Assembly: GCF_900101875.1 (NCBI RefSeq)
Contig: NZ_FNAI01000002.1
Location: 558,001-622,000, forward strand
Length of the DNA: 64,000 bases
Direction of reading: 5' to 3'
Origin: Mucilaginibacter pineti
GTDB taxonomy: Bacteria; Bacteroidota; Bacteroidia; Sphingobacteriales; Sphingobacteriaceae
The notes under the pieces: model-generated
What the model was told of the DNA's origin: nothing
Seen by the model: the letters and a program-made list of their open reading frames with translations, nothing else
Databases searched by the model: none
In this document: piece after piece, positions 1-6,824 of the stretch
Numbering within the stretch: position 1 is the first letter of the stretch
Layout: each line of letters starts with the position of its first letter
Program-made: the position numbers and the translations under genes

Positions 1-1290
1 TGCACCGGCCAAATGGGCCAGCTGTACAATTTGCGCGGCCGGGGTAACAGTACCCAATGCGTTTGATACCTGGGTAAATGAAACCAGTTTGGTTCTTGGG
101 CCAAGCAGTTTTACATACTCGTCAATAAGTACCTGTCCGTCATCATCTACCGGGATAACCTTTATTTTCAGGCTTTTTTTAGCCGCCAGTTGCTGCCACG
201 GAACGATGTTGGCATGGTGCTCCAGATGGCTCACAATAATTTCATCGCCTGCGTTTAGGTTTTGATCGCCCCAGCTTTTAGCCACCAGGTTAATGGCTTC
301 GGTTGCGCCCCTCACAAAAATAATTTCGTTAATGGAGCCGGCATTTAAAAATTGTTGTACTTTTTTACGGGCCCCTTCATAAGCATCGGTAGCACGCGCC
401 GCCAACTCATGCGCTGCGCGATGGATGTTGGAGTTTTCGTGCTTGTAAAAATAACTGATACGATCGATAACCTGTTTAGGCTTTTGAGTTGTAGCAGCAT
501 TATCCAGCCATACCAGTTGTTTTCCGTTTACCTGCTCCTGTAATATCGGGAAATCACGCCTTATAATATTTACATCGAATGGCGGGGTTATGATACCGCT
601 TATCCCAGCTTTGGATGGTTGGGCCTTATCGGCTTTTACGGCGGGTAAACCATGGGTATCGTTTAAAAAATAAAACGGTACCGCTGTAGTTGTGGGCGCA
701 CCATTGAAAATGCCTGACGATCCAGGTGCCGACGTGCTGATCTGCTCCAGCACTTTTTTAAGCTCGGTATCGAAATGCTGATCCTGCTGATAAGGCAGAT
801 GAAACAGATCTTGCGGAGCAGCAGATAACTGCTCAACCCCAAAGTTTTGCCTGAGCAAAACATCAGGAATAAGGTCTGTTTTCTTCAGATAAGATTCATA
901 ATCGCCATTTAGCTGCACTGGCAACTGACCACCAAAAGCAGGCTGACTATATCCCGTTGCCGGGGATAATGAGGGCGACTGGCTACTCAAATTAGGATCG
1001 GCAAAACTCGTTTGCGGATCCTGCAAGTTTACAGCATTACCCTGGTTTACCGCAGATGGTGATATACCGCCGCCGCCAATTGTGCTCGGCGGTGCCTGTT
1101 GAGCAGGGGCATTGACCGGCGCACTCGTATTAAACAAACTAATATCCGGCGCTATCGAAAATATATCTGCACCTTTTTGTGAAGGCAGTTCACTTAAAAA
1201 GCCACCCGGCCCGGCTTTAAACAGCTGGTTTGCCAGTGCTTCAAGCTCTTGCGGGCTGGGCAAGTTATCGTTATTAATATTTGTACTCAT
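1..1290 (-). CDS. Encapsulin-associated cysteine desulfurase (SufS-like), partial
   Basis: PLP-dependent cysteine desulfurase, cut by the left edge: about 430 N-terminal codons are present and the C-terminus is missing. Residues 1 to about 235 form a Gly/Pro/Ser/Ala/Gln-rich, probably disordered extension that begins with a short helix-like motif (LEALANQLFKAGPGG). The catalytic SufS-type domain follows (RRDFPIL, LDNAATTQKP, NSNIHRAAHELA, GATEAINLVA, HLEHHANIVPW, SNALGTV). The PLP lysine would lie beyond the edge. In family 2A systems a long disordered N-terminus loads this enzyme into the shell, so it is predicted to be cargo of the adjacent encapsulin, converting cysteine to alanine plus persulfide sulfur. 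Its ATG lies inside the encapsulin gene's end (17-nt overlap), implying translational coupling. Confidence 0.93.
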   Translation of the reverse strand, partial: MSTNINNDNLPSPQELEALANQLFKAGPGGFLSELPSQKGADIFSIAPDISLFNTSAPVNAPAQQAPPSTIGGGGISPSAVNQGNAVNLQDPQTSFADPNLSSQSPSLSPATGYSQPAFGGQLPVQLNGDYESYLKKTDLIPDVLLRQNFGVEQLSAAPQDLFHLPYQQDQHFDTELKKVLEQISTSAPGSSGIFNGAPTTTAVPFYFLNDTHGLPAVKADKAQPSKAGISGIITPPFDVNIIRRDFPILQEQVNGKQLVWLDNAATTQKPKQVIDRISYFYKHENSNIHRAAHELAARATDAYEGARKKVQQFLNAGSINEIIFVRGATEAINLVAKSWGDQNLNAGDEIIVSHLEHHANIVPWQQLAAKKSLKIKVIPVDDDGQVLIDEYVKLLGPRTKLVSFTQVSNALGTVTPAAQIVQLAHLAGA

Positions 1291-2194
1291 GGTAATTACC
1301 TAAATCAACATCTTCTAAAACAGCAATAGCGTCATCAACCAAAACAGCCAGTGAGCAATACAGCGACACTAAGTACGATGCAATGGCTTTGTTGTTGATG
1401 CCCATAAAGCGCACCGATAAACCAGGTGACTGCTCGCCGGGAAGTCCTGGTTGGTATAAACCAACCACACCCTGGCGGCTTTCGCCCGTGCGTATTAAAA
1501 TGATCTTAGATTTATTGTTTACGATAGGTAATTTGTCAGACGGAATTAGCGGGATACCACGCCAGGTTATAAACTGCGAACCAAAAAGTGATACTGTTGG
1601 CGGTGGTACACCACGGCGGGTACACTCCCTGCCAAAGGCTGCTATAGCCAGCGGGTGCAGCAGGAAAAATCCCGGCTCTTTCCAAACTTTGGTTATCAGT
1701 TCGTCCAAATCATCCGGGGTAGGGGGGCCAAGCCTTGTTTTGATTTTTTGCGATGGGGCTATGCTGCTCAGTAAACCATATTCGGTATTATTGATAAGTT
1801 CGCTTTCCTGTCTTTCCTTAACAATTTCAATAGTAAGGCGCAGTTGCTCGCTGATCTGGTTGTAAGGCTTGCTGTATAGGTCTGATACGCGGGTATGCAC
1901 ATCAAGAACCGTGTTTACGGCGCTTAAATTGTACTCGCGCGGGTTTTCTTCGTAATCAACAAAGGTTGATGGCAGCTCGCGTTCATCGCGGTTTGAGCAG
2001 TCAACTTCAACATTGTTTGCATCCACCACTTTGTTTAACCTGTACACGCCAGACTCAACCGGAATCCAGTTCAGTAAATGGGTTAACCAGCGGGGCGTAA
2101 TGGTTGATAATTGCGGAACGGTGCGGGTTGCTACCGCCAGCTGCCGGGCGGCTACGTCGCCAAGGGCGGTTTGTTTTGGTTTTTGATCGGGCAT
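1274..2194 (-). CDS. Family 2A encapsulin shell protein (SrpI / MMP-I type)
   Basis: HK97-fold nanocompartment shell protein of 306 residues, normal for the family. The N-terminus reads like SrpI of Synechococcus and major membrane protein I of mycobacteria: ALGDVAARQLA, VPQLSTITPRWL, WIPVESGVYRLNKV. The C-terminal half has FFLLHPLAIAAFGRECTRRG and a conserved SVRFMGINNKAIASYLVSLY segment. Family 2A shells assemble into icosahedral particles enclosing a cysteine desulfurase, which is exactly the downstream overlapping gene. SrpI was named for sulfur-regulated expression. The palindromic operator upstream (2262-2293), shared with metNIQ and other genes here, fits the same kind of control. Confidence 0.95.
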   Translation of the reverse strand: MPDQKPKQTALGDVAARQLAVATRTVPQLSTITPRWLTHLLNWIPVESGVYRLNKVVDANNVEVDCSNRDERELPSTFVDYEENPREYNLSAVNTVLDVHTRVSDLYSKPYNQISEQLRLTIEIVKERQESELINNTEYGLLSSIAPSQKIKTRLGPPTPDDLDELITKVWKEPGFFLLHPLAIAAFGRECTRRGVPPPTVSLFGSQFITWRGIPLIPSDKLPIVNNKSKIILIRTGESRQGVVGLYQPGLPGEQSPGLSVRFMGINNKAIASYLVSLYCSLAVLVDDAIAVLEDVDLGNYHEYKY

Positions 2195-2255
2195 TTTAGT
2201 AGTAGTTGGTTTATGCTTAAATTATGTTTGATTTTAAATTTTGACAATGGTTTTA

Positions 2256-2293
2256 CAAGTATAGTATATTAAAACTATAGATTTTATATACTA
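2256..2293 (-). promoter_or_regulatory. Encapsulin promoter with 32-bp palindromic operator
   Basis: A 32-bp imperfect palindrome spans 2262-2293, with arms TAGTATAT and ATATACTA and a central CTATAG. Read on the minus strand its core (ATATAAAATCTATAG, 2289-2275) is a weaker form of the CTAC-N7-RTAG motif found at five other promoters in the window. A -7-like box (TATACTTG, 2263-2256) follows, so the operator would cover the -33 region. No Cys-rich leader peptide is seen between here and the encapsulin start at 2194. The rest of the gap up to 2512 shows nothing further. Confidence 0.55.
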
Positions 2294-2512
2294 ATCGATT
2301 TTATCGAAAATAATGCAGGGCTAATCCTGATTATTTAAAATCGGAATATTTTACTGACAGGAGATTGCGGGATTTTAACAGGTTAACGCTTAGGCAATAG
2401 TATTACGAATGTATACTTTAGCCATAACTTTATCTCTAAAGAAAGCTTTGAGAGTATTTAGTTTTCCAGTGCGTGCAAGGTAACCGATAAATAGAGCTAT
2501 TAACATGATATC

Positions 2513-3319
2513 TTATTTAACGATGCCTGCAAAGCGTTGATAAAAAGCGGTCGGGCTATCGGCTGTTTTAGGCTCGTACTTACCCGCTATAATGGGTATA
2601 TAGATAACGCGACGACGGCTTTCCTCACCAATTACCGTTGATTGTGCCACACGGTGCCATAGGCGACCATCATGTATGGTAAGGTCACCGGCTGTAGGAG
2701 TAATGGCAACCTCGTTTTCATCTGTATCGTGATCAAGAAAATATTTTTTGCGGAAAAGCATTTGGTAAAGGTTTTGCTGATGTGTGCCGGGCAAGATCCG
2801 CAGGCCGCCATTTTCTGACTTTAAAGTGCTCAGGTGAATGCCAACATTAAGCATTGGGTTTAACCTCGATCCGTGGAAGATATCGCGCAGGCCATCCGTG
2901 TGCCAGCCCATTTTGGTGAAACTGCTTTCGGGGCCGTTTACGTAGTGGTTAAATACCATTCCGTCCTTTTCATCGGTGCCCAAACGTGCGCCATCACCTA
3001 TCAGGTTAAGTAAAGTGTTGAACCTGGGATCATTCGTAAATTCATTAAGCGTGGGGTGATGCTGGTTAATGAACGCAAAGCGCTGCACGATAGGCGAGCC
3101 ATTCAAATCCTTACCGTATTTTACGGGTACGCCATTTACCTTTTCAACCTTGTTTGTAATCCAGTTTTCCTGAACCTGTTCAGATGCTTCAATGATATCT
3201 GCCACGGTTTCGGGCTTAATAAAATTGGTAAAGTGTATAAAACCATGCTGGTTAAAAAAGTGCTGTTGTTCGGGAGTAATTGTTTCGCCTAAGGTGAATT
3301 TTTGATATGAGGTTGCCAT
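2513..3319 (-). CDS. Phytanoyl-CoA dioxygenase (PhyH) family protein
   Basis: Fe(II)/2-oxoglutarate-dependent oxygenase of 268 residues. The HxD iron motif is visible (MGWHTDGLRD), the distal His is in HDGRLWHRVAQS, and an Arg-rich segment for 2-oxoglutarate binding follows (EESRRRVIYIP). The substrate cannot be read from sequence. It is preceded by a Cys-rich 15-codon leader, an intrinsic-terminator-like palindrome and a copy of the shared operator, placing it in the putative sulfur regulon. An oxygenase that scavenges sulfur from an organosulfur compound, as TauD does in other bacteria, is an attractive but unproven guess. The start is the only well-placed ATG, about 95 nt after the leader stop. 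Confidence 0.85.
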   Translation of the reverse strand: MATSYQKFTLGETITPEQQHFFNQHGFIHFTNFIKPETVADIIEASEQVQENWITNKVEKVNGVPVKYGKDLNGSPIVQRFAFINQHHPTLNEFTNDPRFNTLLNLIGDGARLGTDEKDGMVFNHYVNGPESSFTKMGWHTDGLRDIFHGSRLNPMLNVGIHLSTLKSENGGLRILPGTHQQNLYQMLFRKKYFLDHDTDENEVAITPTAGDLTIHDGRLWHRVAQSTVIGEESRRRVIYIPIIAGKYEPKTADSPTAFYQRFAGIVK

Positions 3320-3356
3320 AAAAATGTACTGATTAACTTGGTGGAATAAAAGGTTG

Positions 3357-3384
3357 AAAAAATGGTAACCGTTTATAAACGGTT
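3357..3384 (-). terminator. Attenuator-like terminator between Cys leader and phyH-like gene
   Basis: A perfect 18-bp palindrome (AACCGTTTATAAACGGTT, 3367-3384) is followed on the minus strand by ACC, A and six T residues (down to 3357). It lies after the Cys-rich leader stop (3414) and before the PhyH-like start (3319), the position expected for a conditional terminator. A second short dyad (CTCCGGGAG, 3402-3410) sits just past the leader stop. Confidence 0.6.
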
Positions 3385-3413
3385 TTGGAAAAGTGGGTTA
3401 GCTCCCGGAGAAA

Positions 3414-3461
3414 TTAACAACAACAGCTGCACATGACCCTTTGGCAAAAGGGCATTCGCAT
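3414..3461 (-). CDS. Cysteine-rich leader peptide (15 aa) upstream of phyH-like gene
   Basis: Short ORF reading MRMPFCQRVMCSCCC then TAA; 5 of 15 codons are Cys and the last three are consecutive. It follows the operator/promoter at 3510-3538 by about 50 nt and precedes a terminator-like hairpin. The arrangement matches cysteine-codon leader ORFs that sense Cys-tRNA supply by ribosome stalling, as known for uORFs of mycobacterial sulfur genes. An internal ATG at codon 3 could also be the start. A metal-binding peptide is the alternative. Translation is not proven, but three further Cys-ending leaders in the same region make chance unlikely. Confidence 0.6.
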   Translation of the reverse strand: MRMPFCQRVMCSCCC

Positions 3462-3509
3462 GGTAAGTGCAAATGATATGTGGCGTTGATTATTCAATGT
3501 ATATTAAAT

Positions 3510-3538
3510 CTATCTTTTTAGTAGATATTACAAATGTA
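3510..3538 (-). promoter_or_regulatory. Promoter and CTAC-N7-ATAG operator of the phyH-like gene
   Basis: On the minus strand a -7 box TACATTTG (3538-3531) is followed at once by CTACTAAAAAGATAG (3524-3510), a copy of the shared operator. Here the operator would cover the transcription start, whereas at other promoters it lies on the -33 side. TTGATTG just upstream could serve as the -33 element. Confidence 0.55.
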
Positions 3539-3578
3539 TGTAAACTTTGCAATCAAACAAATTTTTGTGAAAATATTT

Positions 3579-4355
3579 TTAGTGCTTGTAAAGTCCGGCC
3601 GTAATACGCTCAATAAAAGCTTTGGGGCTATGTATTGCAGCAACTGCCGAAAGTTTGTTTAAAAAGCCCGGTACAATTTCTGCCTTCTTTTTAAACATAC
3701 CACGCAGACCAATGGCGGCAACATCATTGGCGGCCATGTTAAATTTGGCGGCCAGCTCTGCCAGGGCATCCATCCCGGCGGCGTGTGCAAAGCCGGTATC
3801 AGTAGGACCGGGGCAAAGGCAGCTTACCGATATCGTGGAATCCTTTAATTCAAACCGTAAAGCCCTACTAAATGATAACACAAATGCTTTTGTGGCCGCA
3901 TAAATTGCCAGCGTAGGTACAGCCTGGTAAGCCGCCGTGCTGGATACATTTAGTATATATGCCTGCTGCTGCAATTTTAAAACGGGCAAAAGATAATGAG
4001 AAAGTTCAACTACGGCGTTTATATTAACCTTTACCATATCCATTTGTTGTGTTGCATCAAGCGCATCAAAATTGCCCCAAAGGCCATAGCCGGCGTTGTT
4101 TACCAATATGGTCAATGGTACATTCAGCTTTTTTACCCAGCCGGCCACATCGCCGGCGGCACCTGCTTTTGAAAGATCGACCGGCAGGTATTCAACGTTT
4201 ACAGCATGTTCGGCTTTTAGTAAGGTGGATAAGGACTGTAGTTCGCTTTCGGTACGGGCCACCAATAATAAATTATAGCCTTTTTGCGCCAGCTGCAACG
4301 CCACCGACCTACCAATCCCTTTACTGGCGCCTGTTATTAAGGCATACTCTTTCAT
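3579..4355 (-). CDS. Short-chain dehydrogenase/reductase (DltE-like)
   Basis: NAD(P)-dependent SDR of about 258 residues. The cofactor motif TGASKGIG lies at the N-terminus, followed by LVNNAGYG, the catalytic Ser in NVSSTAAYQ and YAATK (Tyr and Lys of the active site). PGPTDTGF is typical of the classical SDR group with a short hydrophobic C-terminal extension. The start is set at the ATG opening MKEYALITG; an upstream in-frame TTG would add 15 poorly conserved residues. The substrate is unknown. It is upstream of and co-directional with the PhyH-like gene, but that gene has its own promoter. Confidence 0.85.
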   Translation of the reverse strand: MKEYALITGASKGIGRSVALQLAQKGYNLLLVARTESELQSLSTLLKAEHAVNVEYLPVDLSKAGAAGDVAGWVKKLNVPLTILVNNAGYGLWGNFDALDATQQMDMVKVNINAVVELSHYLLPVLKLQQQAYILNVSSTAAYQAVPTLAIYAATKAFVLSFSRALRFELKDSTISVSCLCPGPTDTGFAHAAGMDALAELAAKFNMAANDVAAIGLRGMFKKKAEIVPGFLNKLSAVAAIHSPKAFIERITAGLYKH

Positions 4356-4415
4356 TTTATAATAGCTAATGGATTGGATAAAAAACGCATAATGGCGCAA
4401 GTTAAAAAATAAATA

Positions 4416-4455
4416 CTACTAAATTTGTAGACTATTTAAAATCTTATTACGTTTG
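4416..4455 (+). promoter_or_regulatory. Promoter with CTAC-N7-GTAG operator upstream of leader 4462
   Basis: The perfect dyad CTACTAAATTTGTAG (4416-4430) carries a -33-like TTTG in its right half. A -7 box TACGTTTG (4448-4455) follows at about 20 nt spacing. A protein bound to the dyad would cover the -33 element. The predicted start site is only a few nucleotides before the Cys leader ATG at 4462. Being a dyad, the site could also influence the divergent SDR gene. Confidence 0.6.
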
Positions 4456-4461
4456 TACCGT

Positions 4462-4515
4462 ATGAAAAACGTAGTTCTTCATTTTCATCCCATATACCAT
4501 TGTTGTTGCTGTTAA
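4462..4515 (+). CDS. Cysteine-rich leader peptide (17 aa) ending in four Cys
   Basis: ORF MKNVVLHFHPIYHCCCC then TAA: four consecutive Cys codons (TGT TGT TGC TGT) directly before the stop. It starts a few nucleotides after the predicted transcription start, so it may be read from a nearly leaderless 5' end. It sits 57 nt ahead of the 4573 gene. I see no convincing terminator hairpin between them, so control could act on translation of the downstream gene instead. The Cys block and the shared operator link it to the leaders at 3414, 6401 and 6861. Confidence 0.6.
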   Translation: MKNVVLHFHPIYHCCCC

Positions 4516-4572
4516 CCATACCGCAGTAGTATTTTGTAATAAATTCCATTTTCAATTTAATTTACCTGTTTT

Positions 4573-5727
4573 ATGATTGCCCCCCGTACGGCGCTTTCCA
4601 TAAAGGCGCTTATAATTATAAGTTACGTTTTATATAGTTTACCGGCAACTGCGCAGCTATCGGCAGCCGTGCGTTATAAGTTACCTGTATCAGATACATC
4701 GGCCCGTGCCAGCAGTTACTACAACGATGCTGACTTTGCCGAGAATAGCCTGCCAGCCTCAAATCATATGAGTAAGGACGAGGCTTCCCGCGAAGAAAGT
4801 ATGGAAGCACAATTGGATACCAAGGTTGGTCGGACACGGCTCATGGGGTATTTAAAAGAAATTTCGGCTAATAATTCCCAGGTTAATTATAATGAGGCAA
4901 AGGTTAAAATATACTACCGCCTTGCCAATGTTTTTGCCCGCCTGCGCCTGTATCCGTTAGCTATGAAATGCTTTTTTAAAACCATGGCCAACAGTAATAA
5001 CCAACCGGCCGATTCAAAGAATACTATACCCGCAGATACCGCCGAACGGGATGTGACTGTTAACCCTGGCTATTTATCCATCAACACTACGGATGATTCT
5101 GTTTTTGTTAACGACCCTACCCCTCCTAATAAAAAAGCCAAAAAGAGTAAAGCCATAACCTATCAGCGTATTGTTAATACTTTTAATGATGGAAAAAAGG
5201 CAGTGGCTTATGCTTTGCTTTTTCATGTAAAGCAGCCGGTTCCGGGTAAACCCAAGGTTTTTGTTTGGGCCAACACCGGGCATACTTTTATAACGTTGAT
5301 TAAATATAATTCCGATTCAAGTTCGGTTTCAATTTCTTTTGGCTTTTATCCTAAAAAGGATAACCTGTTTTCTGCAACGCCCTGGGATCCTACCTGTACA
5401 GGTACCTTTAAAAATGATAACGCGCACGAATGGGATGAGGTAGTAGGGAAGTTTATATCCGCAAGAAAGTTTAACAGGATCCTAAAACTCACCAAGGATT
5501 ACGATGGTCTTGAATATCAGCTTTCAAAAAACAACTGTACCGATTTTGCCATTAAAGCCGCCTCATATGCCGGTTTCGGAATTACCAATACTGCAGGTTC
5601 ATGGCCGTTAGGGCATGGAAATACCCCGGCTATTACAGGGCAAAGCATCATTCAGGGTGGAGTGTACGATGCTCATAATCAGCGAGATTTGTTTATTAAT
5701 TATGAAGAATCATTAAATAGAAAATAA
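4573..5727 (+). CDS. Secreted protein with possible papain-like NC amidase/peptidase domain
   Basis: A 384-residue protein with an N-terminal signal peptide (hydrophobic stretch ending near PATAQ). Residues about 20-190 are low in recognisable features. The C-terminal half contains GHTFITLIKY and, about 90 residues later, NNCTDFAIKAASYAG. A His-containing strand followed by an N-C-x-x-F-A helix resembles permuted papain-like (NlpC/P60 or LRAT-type) folds, so an amidase or peptidase acting in the periplasm is possible. I do not recognise the family with certainty. It has its own Cys-rich leader and operator, so it probably belongs to the same regulon as encapsulin and metNIQ. Confidence 0.6.
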   Translation: MIAPRTALSIKALIIISYVLYSLPATAQLSAAVRYKLPVSDTSARASSYYNDADFAENSLPASNHMSKDEASREESMEAQLDTKVGRTRLMGYLKEISANNSQVNYNEAKVKIYYRLANVFARLRLYPLAMKCFFKTMANSNNQPADSKNTIPADTAERDVTVNPGYLSINTTDDSVFVNDPTPPNKKAKKSKAITYQRIVNTFNDGKKAVAYALLFHVKQPVPGKPKVFVWANTGHTFITLIKYNSDSSSVSISFGFYPKKDNLFSATPWDPTCTGTFKNDNAHEWDEVVGKFISARKFNRILKLTKDYDGLEYQLSKNNCTDFAIKAASYAGFGITNTAGSWPLGHGNTPAITGQSIIQGGVYDAHNQRDLFINYEESLNRK

Positions 5728-5731
5728 AATA

Positions 5732-5772
5732 CTATTAAATCCATAGGAATTATAGAATATAATATATATTTG
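5732..5772 (+). promoter_or_regulatory. Promoter and CTAT-N7-ATAG operator of the DsbD-like gene
   Basis: CTATTAAATCCATAG (5732-5746) is a dyad matching the shared operator core TAAATYT. A -7 box TATATTTG lies at 5765-5772, with the same operator-to-box spacing (about 18 nt) as the site at 4416. It begins only a few bases after the 4573 gene stop, so the DsbD-like gene appears to have its own promoter. Confidence 0.55.
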
Positions 5773-5793
5773 CATCATACAAGTTCTTTACTG

Positions 5794-5856
5794 CTTATCC
5801 GGATAGGGGAGAAAAAAAGATTTATCCTCCTTATCAAATTCAGATAAGTTTTAATT
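5794..5856 (+). promoter_or_regulatory. Possible attenuator in the 5' UTR of the DsbD-like gene
   Basis: Three related pairing elements are present: CTTATC (5794-5799), GATAGGGGAG (5802-5811) with CTCCTTATC (5827-5835), and GATAAG (5843-5848) followed by TTTTAATT. CTTATC-loop-GATAAG plus the T-rich tail forms a weak terminator, and pairing of GATAGGGGAG with CTCCTTATC would preclude it. No leader peptide was found in this UTR, so any ligand or sensor is unknown. Confidence 0.35.
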
Positions 5857-5882
5857 AACATTACAAACCGAAGTCACTCACA

Positions 5883-6329
5883 ATGAAAAAAATTATACTT
5901 ACCGCATTATCAATTGTATTAAGTACTGCGGCGTTTTCGCAAATACATGCTCCTGTAAAATGGTCATACGCCGCTAAAAAAGTTGGCAAGGATCAGGCCA
6001 TTGTATTTGTGAAGGCTACCATTGAAAAAGGCTGGCATATATATTCACAGCATGCAGCCGATGACAGTCAGCTGAAAACATCCTTAACGTTTAATAAAGA
6101 TAATAACTATACACTGATAGGCAATACAACTGAGCCAAAGCCACAAACCAAGTTTGAACCGGCAATTAAAGCCAACGTTGGATATTTTGAGCAATCGGTT
6201 ATATTTCAGCAAAAAGTAAAATTAAACTCGGCAGCTGCAACTGTTAATGGCACCGTTAATTATCTTGTTTGCGACAGCAAGCAATGTTTACCGCCAGAAG
6301 AAGTTGAATTTAAAATTCCAGTAAAGTAA
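5883..6329 (+). CDS. DsbD N-terminal-domain-like periplasmic protein
   Basis: A 148-residue exported protein (signal peptide ending near AAFSQ). The mature part resembles the immunoglobulin-like N-terminal domain of thiol:disulfide interchange protein DsbD: VKWSYAAKKVG, KGWHIYSQ, and NYLVCDSKQCLPPEEVEF, whose two cysteines are the pair that normally exchanges electrons with periplasmic partners. The membrane and thioredoxin domains of full DsbD are absent, so this is a stand-alone domain as often seen in Bacteroidota. Lying upstream of two TlpA-like thioredoxin genes, it probably takes part in periplasmic thiol reduction. Confidence 0.8.
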   Translation: MKKIILTALSIVLSTAAFSQIHAPVKWSYAAKKVGKDQAIVFVKATIEKGWHIYSQHAADDSQLKTSLTFNKDNNYTLIGNTTEPKPQTKFEPAIKANVGYFEQSVIFQQKVKLNSAAATVNGTVNYLVCDSKQCLPPEEVEFKIPVK

Positions 6330-6356
6330 TATACTATATAACAAAACCTTTATACA

Positions 6357-6385
6357 GTTCAATAGCCACCAATTGAACCGTTTTT
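6357..6385 (+). terminator. Probable terminator after the DsbD-like gene
   Basis: Stem GTTCAAT (6357-6363) with ATTGAAC (6372-6378), then CG and five T residues to 6385. It lies 28 nt after the stop codon of the DsbD-like gene and just before the Cys leader at 6401. Confidence 0.5.
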
Positions 6386-6400
6386 AAAAGCGAACACCTT

Positions 6401-6481
6401 ATGAATCCGAAATCAGATCTATTCACTATAGCCCGCAAACAGAATGGTGGCACCCTTTTCTGTTGTTATTGTCATTGTTAA
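6401..6481 (+). CDS. Cysteine-rich leader peptide (26 aa) ending FCCYCHC
   Basis: ORF of 26 codons starting MNPKSDLFTIARK and ending GGTLFCCYCHC then TAA; four of the last six codons are Cys. It is followed 46 nt later by a long hairpin (6527-6599). No gene follows within 500 nt except a second Cys leader and the tlpA pair, so it may be an upstream element of that operon or a relic of a lost gene. No clear promoter of its own was seen; it may be reached by read-through from 5883. Confidence 0.5.
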   Translation: MNPKSDLFTIARKQNGGTLFCCYCHC

Positions 6482-6526
6482 AAACGCTGCTACAATTCAG
6501 GTATTAATAAATCTTAACTAAGATAT

Positions 6527-6599
6527 ACATCCTGGCTGTACTAAGTGCGTTGCTTTGCTATGGTGGTAAAACAGGCGTGTGCTGTACAGTCCAGGATGT
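6527..6599 (+). other. Long stem-loop downstream of Cys leader 6401
   Basis: Arms ACATCCTGGCTGTAC (6527-6541) and GTACAGTCCAGGATGT (6584-6599) pair over 15 bp with a single bulged base; the 42-nt loop can pair further. There is no clean T-run after it, so it is not a standard intrinsic terminator. It could be a pausing, stability or small-RNA structure. Confidence 0.5.
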
Positions 6600-6652
6600 T
6601 TATCGGTTTACAAGATAAGAAATAATCAAAAGCATCTTTAATTAAAAATATA

Positions 6653-6703
6653 CTACTAAATCTATAGATATAATTGTATATATCAAATTTATTACTATCT
6701 TTA
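6653..6703 (+). promoter_or_regulatory. Promoter and CTAC-N7-ATAG operator of the tlpA operon
   Basis: CTACTAAATCTATAG (6653-6667) lies inside a wider dyad with arms ATATAC (6648-6653) and GTATAT (6676-6681). A TTG (6674-6676) and a -7-like box TATCTTTA (6696-6703) follow. The operator lies just upstream of the -33 element here, unlike at 4416 and 17904, where it overlaps it. It precedes the Cys leader at 6861 and the tlpA pair. Confidence 0.5.
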
Positions 6704-6824
6704 CACCATTCTAATTAACCCCACCATTAATTAGTTGATTTATAAAGAATAAGGGAGAGGAAGCTCGATGATCTTATAGCAACTTTTCAGTGATCTGGAA
6801 TAAGTGCTAAACTTTTTTCAAAGG

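Noticed and set aside
1383..1865. 160-codon open frame on the plus strand
   Set aside because: It is antisense to the encapsulin gene, which has clear family motifs; no homology or promoter supports it.
5794..5856. SAM riboswitch upstream of the DsbD-like gene
   Set aside because: The short pairings lack the conserved core and size of SAM-I or SAM-II riboswitches, and the downstream gene is not a methionine gene.
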